Shown one piece after another: positions 11,577-24,236 of a stretch of 64,000 nt of DNA (positions within the stretch are counted from its first letter, which is position 1; each line of letters starts with the position of its first letter). Position numbers and translations under genes: made by a program. Below the pieces are notes generated by a model, which worked only from the letters and a program-made list of their open reading frames with translations, ran no database searches and was not told where the DNA came from. The stretch is from Cyrtodaria siliqua (Eukaryota; Mollusca; Bivalvia; Adapedonta; Hiatellidae): the NCBI GenBank assembly GCA_037043455.1, contig JAWPHD010001801.1, forward strand, positions 1 to 64,000, in the 5' to 3' direction.

Positions 11577-13010
11577 TTGCGATGAAGTTTGTGAAGCACT
11601 CATCTTCCTATTAGATAATATTTTCGTCAGGTATGGAACCACCGTTTATAGACAAATTGTTGGTATCCCTATGGGTACGAACTGTGCACCACTTGTCGCA
11701 GATTTGTTCTTATTTTGCTATGAAAGGGATTTTATGTTTAGTCTTTCACCAGATACCCAGGCAGATGTTATTGAAGCCTTTAATGATACCTCTCGGTATC
11801 TGGATGACATATTGAACATTGACAACCCTTTCTTTCCAACTATGGTTAATTATATTTATCCTAAAGAACTTCAGCTTAACAAAGCTAATATATCTGATAA
11901 TAACGCTTCTTTTCTTGATTTAGATCTCTCGATTGAAAATGGTAAAATAATTAGCAAAACCTATGACAAGAGAGATGATTTTAATTTTGACATTGTTAAT
12001 TACCCCCACTTGGATGGGATGTTCCCCGAGCAACTTATTATGGGGTATATGTGTCTCAACTTATTCGTTTTTCTAGAGCTTGTACTCGAGTTGAGGACTT
12101 TAATATTCGTAATCTTTGTATAACTAAAATGTTACTCAATCAGCGTTACCGTTACCATAAACTTCGTAAAACCTTTGCAAAATTTTATTATCGTAACCCT
12201 GATCTTCTTTCCAAATATAAAAGTAATTTAAGGACTCTTCTGCGACAAGGACTATCACAACCTGACTTCTATGGTTATGTGATTTATAAACTTCGTAAGA
12301 TTCTAGGTCATGATCACTTTCATACTATCTTTGTTAAACTTGTTAAAAAGTTTATCAAAAGAGGTTATGACCCTATCATTTTGCAACGTACATCGTGCTT
12401 GGTGGTGGACCCTTTTACAGTTCGCCACTATGCTTTCCTCTTTAATTGTACGATGACCGGACAGGCTGTGGACCCTGTGATGACGCCTACCTAAAGCCCA
12501 TTGGGACGGTGGCGTTTGATGTTTGTCCATGATCTTTCTTGTCGTGCCCTTAATGGTTTATTCTCTTACTGCTCTGGCTTCTTCAAAGTCATTGAGTACC
12601 TTCATTGTGGCTTTCTAGGCTATTGTTTTTTTGTATTATATTTACACGAGCATATTTGTGTTTTACTTATATTGCCTATTGATGCTGCCTTGTTGGTTAG
12701 AGATTAGATTATGGCGGGGATTTCTTTATTTACACTGTCCTGTTTTAATGGGATGACAGTAGGGTAAGTGTGATGTTTGGTGCACCCTAGAACCGGTTTT
12801 AAACCCCCAGTGGCCTACTTTGCCACTGACCGTTCCAAGGCGGTAGCCCTATTGTCAACCCTTTTTGTGTTTGTGATGTCGTTTGCATTTATTATTGCTT
12901 TTGCCTTCTTGTTTGTCTGTTTGCGTGTTTGTTTCTGTGTTTTGTGGTTTACTGTTCTCCTTGAATGCTACTTTCCCTGTCCGATCTTTTTATATTTCTT
13001 GTTGTGGCAA
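11577..13010 (+). mobile_element. PLE-like retroelement, subfamily 1, 5'-truncated copy
   Basis: The RT begins near YEVCEALIFLL (about 11577), continues through GIPMGTNCAPLVADLF and the catalytic YLDD (about 11800), and shifts frame near 12017. It then runs in a second frame to a stop at 12494 (end TGQAVDPVMTPT). The 3' tail (12495-13010) matches 10141-10665. Relative to the copy at 4.8-7.6 kb it lacks the N-terminal 60 percent. It is non-functional. Confidence 0.8.
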
Positions 13011-13019
13011 CAAAAAGAA

Positions 13020-15614
13020 TAGAGAAACAACTTTCTCCCTATCATAACATTGGTTGGATTTAATTGTATCAAAATGTGTTAATGTGTGTTTATTATGGTA
13101 TGCGCTAGCCAAATATAATTCATTTTACCATAGTGAGACATAAAATGTTCGGGCGTACTTATTATCTTTTATTGTTGTTTCTTATATATGCAATATAAAA
13201 AATCTTGATTAAGATAAGTAGAGAAACTTGTAAGATTCTTTCTTGTATGAATATGTATTTGGCAGGCATGTACTATGAATACTTTGTTTCATAGGTATAT
13301 CACTATTACAGTTGCTCATTATTGTACGGTACTACGGGGCATGATTCTCCGAGCCCCATGTACCTATGACGGGGAAAATAAATGGGTCATCTTTATTTTT
13401 TAAGATGGCCGAAAAAAAACAAAAAAAATTGAATACATGAGTAGGTATTGCTTATGGTAGAAACTTGTCCGAGAGTTGTGAAAATTGGGGTGTTTTTACT
13501 TCAGTTATTGTGATCCCTAAAAAAGGTTAATGGACAGATGATGATGACACACAACACGTCAAGTCATCAGGTAGACTCGTAGAGCTACAAACAGAAAATA
13601 TGTGGACACAATGAGGTGCGATGAATGTGACATATACGAACATGGAGTTTATATGTGTAGAGTAATTGTGGGGACAATGGATGTCATAGTTTCTAGTTAG
13701 CATGTGTGTTTTACTCTAACTGGGGAGGGATACAAAGGTGGAATAGTTAACAAAAGGGCCGTGTTGTGTGTACAGATGATAAAGGAAAAGTAGTCTACCA
13801 GCATAACTTATTTCTGAGTATGTAAAAAACAACAAGTAAGCAGGCCAATAGTTATTTTTATTCTGGAATTTTCAGGGGAAATAAACACATTTTTTCAACA
13901 TCATACATGAATAAAGTATTATATTAGTAGTTACTGCAGATTGATGACAGGTATACATATACATGAATAAAACCGATATACATGTAACGCTCAAACTTCC
14001 TCTTATATATTCATGAACTCATGTATCTTTATGCGTGAACTTATTTTTAAAGAGCTCCACTTATTCCAATACTTGCGATTTCATTCAGCTGCACTTACGG
14101 TTTCATTCTGCTCCGTAAACATCCCGGAGAAAAGATAAAGAAATAATATTGCCGCATTCTACACTGAGTCGAATGATCTAAGAAAAACGTCATATCCACA
14201 TGCGAAACGGTAACCTTTGAACATTCCAAAATATGTGTTTATACCATTCAAGTTTTTTTAGAGTTCTCTAGAAATAGAAGTTGTGAAGCATGATTATCTT
14301 CAACTACATAATTCACAGTCAGAATGAAAACCCCATTTAAGAATCAGCTACCTTCGGCAGCTGAATAAACCATTCAGGCACACATAAAACCAATAAGTTA
14401 CATTTGAAATATATCAAGTAATGACAGGGGTTCGTTTAACTTCTAATGACAACTGCGTGCGCAATAACTAAAAGTTTCCGCGTGTCGAGTCCTTTCATGG
14501 AAAAGTAAATTGACATCTATTTTTAAAATAAGCGCGAATTCACGCATGAATCCATAAATGTGTTGAACGTGGGCGTGAACGGTAGCAAGCATATTTCACG
14601 ACCGGTTATCAATCAAAACGAGACTGCAATATTTCGTATTTATCGTGTTCGGTCGTTTCCAAAGGTCCACACTCATACTCTTTCACAAAGTTACATAACG
14701 ACAGCTACGTCCATCTCGGTGTTTAAATCAAACTCGATGATACCATAGGCTGTATATTACTTCGCAGAATATTACCATTTAATATACCGGGCACAAGGTT
14801 TACCGTTCGTTTAACCTACAATCAGTTTATAGTCCAGTAACCCTATAAAGTATGAAACCACTTATTATTTTCCCCATTGACACCAATGTTAAAATGTCAC
14901 ATATAAATGGATAATGTAGCAGTGTACATTTCATATAGACAACTAATTTCCACTTGAACAATCAAAAGAAAAGGTGGGGTCACAAGTCATGTAAGAACGT
15001 TCTTGTTTGTTTATTTAACAGGTCAAGAGTACAGCTGTTGTATAGATTCAAAATTTAGAAAATGTCCATTAATGATCCAGTAAAACCTATTGACACGCTT
15101 TTTATACATACAACAGCAAAATCGAATAGAAATAGGCTGTTTTCCGCTACTTCTATAAAAACATGAGGTGTTTTTTTTATTCTAGGAACTACATTCGATT
15201 ACACCTCAAAGTTTTATATCCAATTGGTGGTGGTAAATCTGAATATTTTCTAAGGAAGTTTTCTTCAGCTGTATACTATCAGCGGGTCAACGTTATCTTT
15301 ACTCCTTGCAATTTCATACCCTGTCTACGTTCACTTCTGAAATGCATATCAAGAACTGTCAAAATGTCTTGATGCGCTGCATTTTCAAATATCAATAACA
15401 TGACCAGAATACAGTTGCAGCCACAAAATAACAGGGAAATGCACTAAGTTTTTAAAGAGTAAAAATGATTAGTACTTTGTAATATATAACTTCTTTCGAA
15501 TGCGCGAGGCCAGCACATCCGGCTGATTTCATGTAATTGAACCTGAACGGTAAACAAAGCAATGATTCGGCCTTCATATGCATTTGTATTACAATAGCGT
15601 TTTCGACTAGCTAG
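13020..15614. other. Gene-free interval
   Basis: No recognisable protein or RNA gene. A block at about 14570-14700 is related to 18724-18845 and is listed separately. The rest shows no repeats or domains that I can name. Confidence 0.5.
14570..14700 (+). repeat. Dispersed repeat, pair with 18724-18845
   Basis: Both intervals share GCATATTTCACGACCG-like sequence, TGCAATATTTCG, and TTTCCAAAGGTCCA in the same order and orientation, at roughly 75 to 80 percent identity by eye. No coding potential is seen. Class unknown. Confidence 0.55.
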
Positions 15615-16373
15615 TTTTTGTGATATTTACATATTTCATTAGTCTATTACATTTTACATGTTTAAAACTTACTTGCACAGTCGAGCTAGGTAGTTAAACG
15701 GTGGTTATTCAGCTATTGGCGCGAACTTGACTGAAATTCATTTTTGCACAGATTGTCGATAGAACTGGAAGCATTTCTTATGCGTATCCTGAAGTGTTGT
15801 ATTGTTGAGATACTATTGCCTGGCAAATTGACGCATTACGGCGGACTACTTTCGTCTATGAAATTGTCGGTGCTGAATCTTTCCTAACACATTGCATGTA
15901 CAATTCTAATGTTTGGTTGCAGTAACCAGTAACAAGTAAAACACTCACGGTGAGAAGAGACGGACGGATAGTAGAGGGTGATGTTGGTGCCATACACCAA
16001 GGTAATTATTGCAATCCGTTTTCTATGTTAAATTACTACTGCGTGTAACACCATATTGAGTTATAAACGAGTATAAGCTATGCTTGCAGACCACTATGTA
16101 CAGTTCTATTACTATGTTTTTAACAAGTATTTGTATAAACTATCAGGGCTATGAATATTGTATAAGAGTAAGTGCATATTATTGTCATAACTGATGTATA
16201 ATTCTATGTCTATTGATTATATGTTATATACTGACAGATTAGTTATGTACGGTGATTATGTACTTTCAGATCCGCGTAAATATAGATATGAGTTACATGA
16301 CTGAGTCTAGCTGTGGTATATTCTTGACCCACTACCTCCCTATCACAATGTAGTGAGAATCCTAGACTATTAC
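15615..16373 (+). mobile_element. LTR (5'-truncated) of a Gypsy-like element
   Basis: The interval is homologous to 35842-36818 over its length: shared TTTGTGATATTTACATAT, TTCGGCGGACTACTT-like and ACCATATTGAGTTATAAACG blocks. It ends just before a primer-binding-site-like sequence, so it is read as a 5' LTR. The first bases of the other copy (TGTAGCAGAGATAGG) are absent here, and there are internal deletions. Confidence 0.65.
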
Positions 16374-16375
16374 AC

Positions 16376-16393
16376 TGGCGCCCAACGTTTTGG
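16376..16393 (+). other. Primer binding site, tRNA-Lys type
   Basis: TGGCGCCCAACGTTTTGG follows the LTR end by about 2 bp. Its first 13 bases are complementary to the 3' end of animal tRNA-Lys(CUU). The last bases mismatch. The leader that should follow breaks off without any gag. Confidence 0.6.
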
Positions 16394-16616
16394 AACCTGT
16401 GGTGTTTGGAGTCGTTACTTTGAAAAGACGAGTGTGGGACCATGGGAGATGTTACAGGACGTGTTGAAGGTGACGAGTCGTGTAGATCTATATTTCACAA
16501 TATATGTAGATCGTGACGAGGCATGAACAGTTCCGGGCGGGCACATGACGTACAAGACGTATAGGTGGTGACAGGACGTATACAGAACAACACCGTGTAC
16601 AGAAAGATCATTAACT

Positions 16617-16656
16617 ATGAACTCTGTGATGAACTCTGTGATGAACTCTGTGATGC
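16617..16656 (+). repeat. 12-bp tandem repeat, three units
   Basis: AACTCTGTGATG is repeated three times in a row in the remains of the retroelement leader. No function is suggested. Confidence 0.8.
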
Positions 16657-16937
16657 AAAAGTTTTTATTTCAAATTTTTAAATGAACACACGTTTATTTT
16701 TTAAATTAAGGTTATAGCCCTGTTCGGTAATTACTTTTGATTATGTCCATTTCAAAATCTCTTCAGCTTTCAGCACAATTCGATCAGAGGAAGTTGGATA
16801 TTACAACTCTGCATGTCCAAGAGTAATAATTTGCATACCCAATAGTTAGGGACTTCGATCACTAACTATAGTTTAACTATGGTCGTCGGTCTGTGCATGT
16901 CTCGTTAAGGAGTAATGCGTACTTACTCTAGTTAAAA

Positions 16938-17875
16938 ATGAGATATAGGGTTCTATAGAAACCACAGCGTCCGAACGCAATGGCATCGTAGGTCCGCACT
17001 GTACTGCAAACAAGGACTTGATAATACAATGAAAGAGACAATAAAACAACAGAAAGGGTGGTGAAGACAGGGTAACCGACTTGTAACGGTCAGAAAGCAA
17101 TACGGCCTACTGGTTAGCTTGAATCGATTTTATATGCGCATAATCCTCGCTATTATCCTCTCTTCAGCGCCGAAATAGACAAGACAGTGTAAACAAAACT
17201 ACATCCCATCAACAGGAATTCTCTAACAATAAAGTCCACATCCAGAGAAACTAACTAAAGAAACACATACAAAATAATAAACATCTCAGGATGTATCCAT
17301 AATCGTACTGAACAACCATAGAAGTTGCAGCTAAAGAGAAAACCAATCTAGGGTACGACCAGAAAACCCGAGGGACGAAAGCTCATGCACCCACATCCCT
17401 AAGTTGGGGTTTCAGTAGGTACAATCATAGAGTCCCAAGAGGTACCGGGTCAATCACCAAACATGTAGTGCGCTGTAAAACCAAAGGGTTATATCCTTTT
17501 CTGACGAACTTCCTGATTAAATTTGTAAAGCGGTCCGGAAACCCGTCAGACCCCTTTAACTTTCGAAGTTTATAGACCACATCACCATAAAATGAGGGTT
17601 GTGATATGCCTAGTCGCAGAAGTGTTTTAAGGTTGGTGTTGTACTTTTCCAGCAGGCCCTCGTTGCGGCGGTAGAATTTAGAGAAAGATCTACGTAGTTT
17701 GTGATAACGAAAACCCTGCTGAAGAAGTTTACTTGTAATAACTTGATTTCGATCATTGAAGTCTATAACATCATTTCACGCTCTATCAAATCGAATGAGC
17801 TGGGAGATATACACCCCGTATGAGGTAGCACGAGGTACATCTCTATCCAAGTGTGGATAGTTAACGATGTTAAAA
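16938..17875 (-). mobile_element. PLE-like retroelement fragment, subfamily 2
   Basis: The minus strand encodes VPRATSYGVYISQLIRF at about 17850 and SQPSFYGDVVYKLRKL-type sequence near 17570, then the 3' tail down to 16938 that also ends the copies at 1055 and 20335. Stops and small indels are present. Compared with the copy at 1.1-2.1 kb, the order is collinear and the RT core is again missing. Confidence 0.75.
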
Positions 17876-18920
17876 TTCATACTTTATACCCTCTACCTGC
17901 AATTTGCATCAACTGATCTCTGTCACTGAGAATCATACTCCATGAAAAGTAAGATATGATCATTTAATATGGATATTTTTCACAACTTCCTGATATTTGT
18001 TTATTTTTCCCTCTGACAGATTTAGAGGTGTCTATCACACAGTGATATATAAAGCAAGAGCTGTCGGTGAACAGAGCACTCGACTATTCGATTTTTCAGA
18101 GAACAATAACTTATATAGCCAGTATATACCATCCGAAAATAAGGCTAAAACAATATGGGATGCGGTTGTGGGGCGGGGCGGGTATAGAAACTCGGGCCGA
18201 TATAAACTTATTTTATAATCTCGTACACATTATAGTAAAATTTGGGGCAGGGTGTAAAACTTTATTTTTTATAATTATCAGTTTTAACCCAAAATTGTTC
18301 TCATTTTAAAGAAATTTCTGGCCGAAAGGCAACTCGGGGAGGGAGGGAATAAGAATTTAGCAACTTTTTATTGTAGCCTCATTCAGTTTTTTTTGTTTGT
18401 ATTGATATTTCATCTGGGTATCTGAATTTAATCTAAATTGTTTTATATGTATGAGCGTTCAAATTTTAATTTTAATATCCAAATAATGGAATATAAAATG
18501 AAAACAACAACATTCGGGTGGTGGTGATATTGGGGTGGTGCGACGCCATTGAGGGGTGGGGGCGAAATATATTGATAAATTGATAAAACAAAACAACACA
18601 GAGATATGTAAAAAACAAACACAAAAAACATTTAGGTGGTGGTGCTGATGGGTTGGGGATGGTTGGTGGATGGGGTGGGGGAGGGGAATGTAAGATATAA
18701 AGACATGTATAGAGGGCTAGTGGGCGTGAGCAGTAGCTAGCATATTTCACTACCGCTCATAAACAGTCTCAATCAAACCGAGAATGCAATATTTCGATGT
18801 GTCGTTTTCGGCCATTTCCAAAGGTCCATTATCATACTCCTTTTTGTAAACACAGCTTACACGCAAAATGTTATGTTAAATGCGACACATTTTAAGGGCT
18901 ATCATACTTCGGGTTCCAAG
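17876..18920 (-). repeat. C-rich-minisatellite element, reverse orientation copy
   Basis: The part 17880-18180 matches 34024-34330 (GGTGTCT..CACACAGTG, AGAGCTGTCGGTGAACAGAG, TCGACTATTCGATTTTTCAG, GTATATACCATC). It is followed by G-rich sequence (18500-18690), the complement of the C-rich minisatellites at 24.8 and 29.2 kb. Then comes a flank (18845-18920) with CAGCTTACACGC and GGGCTATCATACTTCGGG that recurs at 34370-34440. It is one of four copies of a non-coding tandem-core repeat in this window. Confidence 0.65.
18724..18845 (+). repeat. Dispersed repeat, pair with 14570-14700
   Basis: Same order of conserved blocks as 14570-14700. It lies inside the outer region of the tandem-core repeat copy, so the two repeats may be parts of one larger family. 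Confidence 0.5.
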
Positions 18921-18937
18921 GGAGCCCATGCGTTACA

Positions 18938-19155
18938 GGAATTTAGAGAAAGATCTACGTAGTTTGTGATAACGAAAACCCTGCTGAAGAAGTTTACTTG
19001 TAATAACTTGATTTCGATCATTGAAGTCTATAACACCATTACACGCTCTATCAAATCGAATGAGCTGGGAGATATACACCCCGTATGAGGTAGCACGAGG
19101 TACATCTCCATCCAGGTGTGGATAGTTAACGATGTTAAAATTGAAATCATAAATG
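18938..19155 (-). mobile_element. PLE-like fragment, subfamily 2 (short)
   Basis: The minus strand encodes FNIVNYPHLDGDVPRATSYG then GVYISQLIRFDRAC and HKLRRSFSKF, without a stop. The match is to the post-RT region only. Both ends are abrupt, so this is a small fragment. Confidence 0.75.
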
Positions 19156-19358
19156 GATACACGCGGCAAAGTGTAAAACCTGGAATGTGCTTACTTTATC
19201 ATATAAATATGTCAATCAAAAATTAACTATTAAAACTAGAATAAATACAGGCACATGAAAAAATATGTAATATATACAGTCTAGTCTCAGCGAGTTGGTT
19301 ACCAATCGACTTTTATAAAACACCGAGATGGGCGAAGCCAATCGAGGTTTTTAAATAA

Positions 19359-19749
19359 GGTCATACCAAGTTTTTTCTATCTTTAGCGTCACATTGCTTT
19401 CTCGAAACCTACCTACCAGGCAGGAAAATCAAAGGAAGAGTCAGGGAAAAAAAGTTGTATTTTTTCATCATTCTTTGGAGGTTTTTTAACTGAAACCATA
19501 TTCAAACAACAAAACAAGTTATAATGATATTCAAGTAGTAAGATTTTGTTTATTTCAATTAGGAATTGATGTAGGTGTAAGTTGTTTATTTCTCTAGTCA
19601 TTTTACAAAGTGTTTTGCGTTGTTGCCGACGCGGAAATGCGTTTCCGATGGTTTTCATATAAATGTCAAAAATGTTTAGTTTTTTAGCTCAGCCACGCAA
19701 AAACCTACGAGCCCAGTGACGCTAAACATAGAAAAAACTTGGTATGGCC
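19359..19749. mobile_element. MITE with 34-bp TIRs and TAA target duplication
   Basis: The left end GGTCATACCAAGTTTTTTCT and the right end (reverse complement GGCCATACCAAGTTTTTTCT) form terminal inverted repeats of about 34 bp with two mismatches. The element is 391 bp and is flanked by TAA on both sides (19356-19358 and 19750-19752). Three-base TWA duplications and GG-starting ends fit PIF/Harbinger MITEs. No transposase is encoded. Confidence 0.75.
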
Positions 19750-20027
19750 TAACCAACGAGCTGATACATAGTACTCTATCTTTTTTGTAGTATGGTGTAC
19801 TTAGTGTCCCTGTCCGCGCGTGCTTTCCGTACTCTAACTTCCATAAATTTATCGGACGTTAGAGTATGAGTAAGCTCCGCCCCCTTGTTTGTACTGAATT
19901 AAAAGATTTAATGCCATGCATTCATCAAAGGCAATTTCACCGACCATACTACAATGCTATGATAATGTGCACTGTCTTTGTTAGTTTGCGTATGTGTCTG
20001 CCATGTACAAATGTCAATGTTTGTGTG

Positions 20028-20146
20028 TGTGCGCGCGCGCGTGTATGATAGTATGTGTGTGACATTCTGTGTTAGTATGTGTGTGTGTTTGTGTCGGTCG
20101 GTCGGTCGATCGATCGATCGGTCGGTCGGTCCGTTCGTCCGTCAGT
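20028..20146 (+). repeat. Microsatellite cluster
   Basis: A TGTGTG/CGCGCG run is followed by (GGTC)n and (GATC)n tracts. Alternating purine-pyrimidine sequence of this kind can form Z-DNA, but no gene is near. Confidence 0.8.
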
Positions 20147-20334
20147 CAATAAATTCAATATTAAACGGGTACTCATGTAAGATCCTCTATAATTATTTGT
20201 CATCTTTTAATTGTTCACTGGCAGTTCCGATACATGATTTATAGTTTTATAAATTTCTATAAAGTGTATGTGCAAAGTGTTCTTTCCTGGGATTGCTTTT
20301 TTGGCTTTCTATTATTTTATAAATAAAAAACGAG

Positions 20335-20760
20335 AAAAATGGTCCTATAGAAATCACAGTGCCCAAACGCAATGACATCGTAGGCCCGCACTGTGCTACA
20401 AACACATCTAGCAAATTTATTATACAATAAAAAGGACACTACACAAATCAAAGAGTGGTGAAGACTGCGTTGCCGACTTTGAACGGTCAGAAGGCAATAA
20501 GGCCTACAGGTTAGCTTGAATTGATTTTATGTGTACACAATTCTCGCTATTATCATGTTTTCAGCGCCCAAATTGTGTCTTCAGCCACCAAATTGACAAG
20601 ACAATGTAAACAAAACTAAATCTCATTAAAAGGAAATCGCTAACAATAAAGACCACATCCGTAGAAATTAACGAAAGATACACTAAGATATTGTTGTAAA
20701 GTTATATAAAAATACATAATTAGAAACGCCTCAGGCTGTGGCTGTTCAGTACAATTCTGG
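20335..20760 (-). mobile_element. PLE-like 3' tail, subfamily 2
   Basis: On the minus strand it matches the 3' tails at 1560-1055 and 17300-16938 (shared CACTGTGATTTCTATAGGACC-like end and the block ATCCAGAATTGTACTGAAC). No coding part remains. Its promoter-distal end joins the 413-bp tandem array. Confidence 0.7.
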
Positions 20761-20799
20761 ATACATCATGTATCCAGAATTGTACTGAACAACCACAGC
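20735..20799. repeat. 31-bp inverted repeat at the PLE tail/array junction
   Basis: The arms at 20735-20765 and about 20769-20799 are reverse complements with one mismatch and a 3-bp loop. The left arm is PLE-like 3' tail and the right arm is the start of the first 413-bp array unit, so the array unit carries an inverted copy of the tail. Confidence 0.8.
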
Positions 20800-22850
20800 G
20801 GGGATTCATGATGTATCCAGAATTTCTTCTTTTTTTTTTATAAATTTTTTATTTAGTATTTACATAAAACAAATATACATGAAATACAACATTGTAACAA
20901 TATATGTGGACATATTCCACCATTTTTTACTTTTATCAATTGAACCTGTATACATCCGTTCGTTCTATCATTCAAACACATTCATTGAATCATTTATTTA
21001 TTTATAATTCATTCAATTCATTCAATTCATTCAATTCATTCAATTATTCAATTATTCTATGTTCAGTTGTTTATCCGTTACTTTCCGTTATTGGGATGAT
21101 TATCAGTTGCTGATAGGCCTCAAACATGTTCTCGGTCCCACTTCGCGTATTTTGTGAATGAACTGTTTATGTCAGAAAAGCCATGCTTGCGCACATCATG
21201 TATCCAGAATTGTACTGAACAACCACAGCGGGGATACATGATATATCCAGAATTTCTTCTTTTTTTTATAAAATGTTTGTAACAATATATGTAGACATAT
21301 TCCACCATTTTTTACTTTTATCAATTGAACCTGTATACATCCGTTCGTTCTATCATTCAAACACATTCATTGAATCATTTATTTATTTATAATTCATTCA
21401 ATTCATTCAATTCATTCAATTCATTCAATTCATTCAATTCATTCAATTCATTCAATTATTCAATTATTCTATGTTCAGTTGTTTATCCGTTACTTTCCGT
21501 TATTGGGATGATTATCAGTTGCTGATAGGCCTCAAACATGTTCTCGGTCCCACTTCGCGTATTTTGTGAATGAACTGTTTATGTCAGAAAAGCCATGCTT
21601 GCGCACATCATGTATCCAGAATTGTACTGAACAACCACAGCGGGGATACATGATATATCCAACCACAGCGGGGATACATGATATATCCAGAATTTCTTCT
21701 TTTTTTATAAAATGTTTGTAACAATATATGTAGACATATTCCACCAAATTTTACTTTTATCAATTGAACCTGTATACATCCGTTCGTTCTATCATTCAAA
21801 CACATTCATTGAATCATTTATTTATTTATAATTCATTCAATTCATTCAATTCATTCAATTCATTCAATTATTCAATTATTCTATTTTCAGTTGTTTATCC
21901 GTTACTTTCCGTTATTGGGATGATTATCAGTTGCTGATAGGCCTCAAACATGTTCTCGGTCCCACTTCGCGTATTTTGTGAATGAACTGTTTATGTCAGA
22001 AAAGCCATGCTTGCGCACATCATGTATCCAGAATTGTACTGAACAACCACAGCGGGGATACATGATATATCCAGAATTTCTTCTTTTTTTTATAAAATGT
22101 TTGTAACAATATATGTAGACATATTCCACCATTTTTTACTTTTATCAATTGAACCTGTATACATCCGTTCGTTCTATCATTCAAACACATTCATTGAATC
22201 ATTTATTTATTTATAATTCATTCAATTCATTCAATTCATTCAATTCATTCAATTCATTCAATTCATTCAATTCATTCAATTATTCAATTATTCTATGTTC
22301 AGTTGTTTATCCGTTACTTTCCGTTATTGGGATGATTATCAGTTGCTGATAGGCCTCAAACATGTTCTCGGTCCCACTTCGCGTATTTTGTGAATGAACT
22401 GTTTATGTCAGAAAAGCCATGCTTGCGCACATCATGTATCCAGAATTGTACTGAACAACCACAGCGGGGATACATGATATATCCAGAATTTCTTCTTTTT
22501 TTTATAAAATGTTTGTAACAATATATGTAGACATATTCCACCATTTTTTACTTTTATCAATTGAACCTGTATACATCCGTTCGTTCTATCATTCAAACAC
22601 ATTCATTGAATCATTTATTTATTTATAATTCATTCAATTCATATTCAATTCATTCAATTCATTCAATTCATTCAATTCAATTAATTCAATTCATTCAATT
22701 ATTCAATTATTCTATGTTCAGTTGTTTATCCGTTACTGTCCGTTATTGGGATGATTATCAGTTGCTGATAGGCCTCAAACATGTTCTCGGTCCCACTTCG
22801 CATATTTTGTGAATGAACTGTTTATGTCAGAAAAGCCATGCTTGCGCAGT
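20764..22850. repeat. About 413-bp tandem array, five units
   Basis: Units begin with CATCATGTATCCAGAATTG at about 20767, 21195, 21606, 22019 and 22432, each ending in GAAAAGCCATGCTTGCGCA. Each unit contains a piece of the PLE-like 3' tail (GAATTGTACTGAACAACCAC) and an internal (ATTCA)n-like tract that varies in length between units. The third unit carries a 28-bp local duplication around 21633-21690. Spacing is 411 to 428 bp. The frames that cross it (NSFNSFNS and the like) are by-products of the simple repeat. Confidence 0.9.
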
Positions 22851-23884
22851 GAATGCATGTGCTGTTTTTAAAATAGAACATGTGAAGGGTAACCTTTTTA
22901 TTGTAAGATTGTGTTGATCCAATCATGTGGCAACAGTGTAATTTTTCTAAACTGGATTATCCTTTTTTGCACGTCTTGTGTTTGGTGATTGGGTAAGTTT
23001 ATTAATATATATATATTTATTTTATTATCAACAGTTTATCATTCCATACACGTTTGACATCTAGATAACGTGACAATATGCTTACCATTATCAATGTTAA
23101 GCTATATTGTCTGTTAAAAAAAAGATGTTATTAAATGAAAAATTGTGATTTACTGTCCTTGCTTTGATATCTTAATGAAAAGTAAGACATCTTGGATCAG
23201 TTAATGACAATATTAAGAGTACGATGGTAACTCACGTTGAAGGAATATTGTGACATTTATTAACATGAAAATGTACTTTTTTTAGCTGTTCTATAAGATT
23301 GCAGATTTTCCTATTTGTGTGTTTTATGTAGGCGCTTAATATGTTTATTTCATATTAAAATATGTTGATTATATCATATGAGTTATGTTTCTTTTCACAG
23401 TTGAATTCTTTTCATAGTTGAAGAAATATTTGTATATACAGAATCCTATTAATGACATAACTTTGGATATATCTGTATATTCATCATATTCTGGCTTGTA
23501 ACCCAATACAATGAATTCAAGCTTAGCCATGTCTCTCTGAAATCCACATTGATTAGAAATTAGTTGTGTTTTGTTCCAAAAAACTTGAAAAGTTGGACAC
23601 TCTATAAAAAAGTATTATAAGTGTCTATTGCGTCACCGTGTTTGCACATAGGGGTATCCACTATCTTCCACGTACAAAGAAGTTCTCCAGTCGGTAGAAT
23701 TATGTGTATTAGTTTGAACTTAAATTGTGAGAGCCTATTATCTTCAAGTTTGTGAATAGTTGTATATATTTCTGCCCCCCCCCCCCCCCACCCCCCCCAC
23801 CCCACCCAATTAATTTCAGTTCAATTAAACACCTGCCTACAAGTATTGTGCATTATTGGTTTAATAAATATTTGATCGATTACA
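22851..23884. other. Gene-free interval
   Basis: AT-rich sequence with a poly-C/CA-rich tract at about 23776-23806. No domain or repeat family is recognised. Confidence 0.45.
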
Positions 23885-24236
23885 TTTTTAGCTCGACTAT
23901 TCGAAGAATAAGAGAGCTTATGTAATCACCCCGGCGTCGGCGTCGGCGTCCCACATCAAGGTTTGCGTGTATTAGCGGCGTGTGGGTCCTTGTTACTGTC
24001 TGGCCACCAAAGCTGCCTGTTAGTCTCACTGGTAATGCATGCTGTTGGTGCAACTATAAAATCCAGTTTAATGAATTCATATAAGATTTGGTTGAATTCC
24101 GACAAGCGGTTTCTGAGAAAAAGTCGTCAGAAGCAAAATATAACGACGACGACGGACGACGGACAGACAACGGACGGACGACGGACGAAGAGTGATTCCA
24201 AAACTTCACATTGAACCTTCGGCTCAGGTGATCAAA
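23885..24236 (+). repeat. Short dispersed repeat with AGCTCGACTATTCGA end
   Basis: It opens with TTTTTAGCTCGACTATTCGA, has a (CGTCGG)n tract, then GACGACGGACG-like simple sequence near 24147-24190, and closes with GGCTCAGGTGATCAAAA. The first and last bases form a weak inverted match (TTTTTAGCTC against AGGTGATCAAAA). The same opening occurs at 28903. The combination is characteristic of abundant bivalve dispersed repeats, from recollection. Non-coding. Confidence 0.55.

Noticed and set aside
13340..13430. Possible promoter or small RNA around the CG-rich stretch
   Set aside because: No consistent motif, structure or repeat could be shown.
20904..22812. NSFNSFNS-type and WIHDVRKHGFSD-type ORFs in the 413-bp array
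   Set aside because: They follow the tandem unit exactly and reflect the (ATTCA)n tract and copied sequence, not protein conservation.
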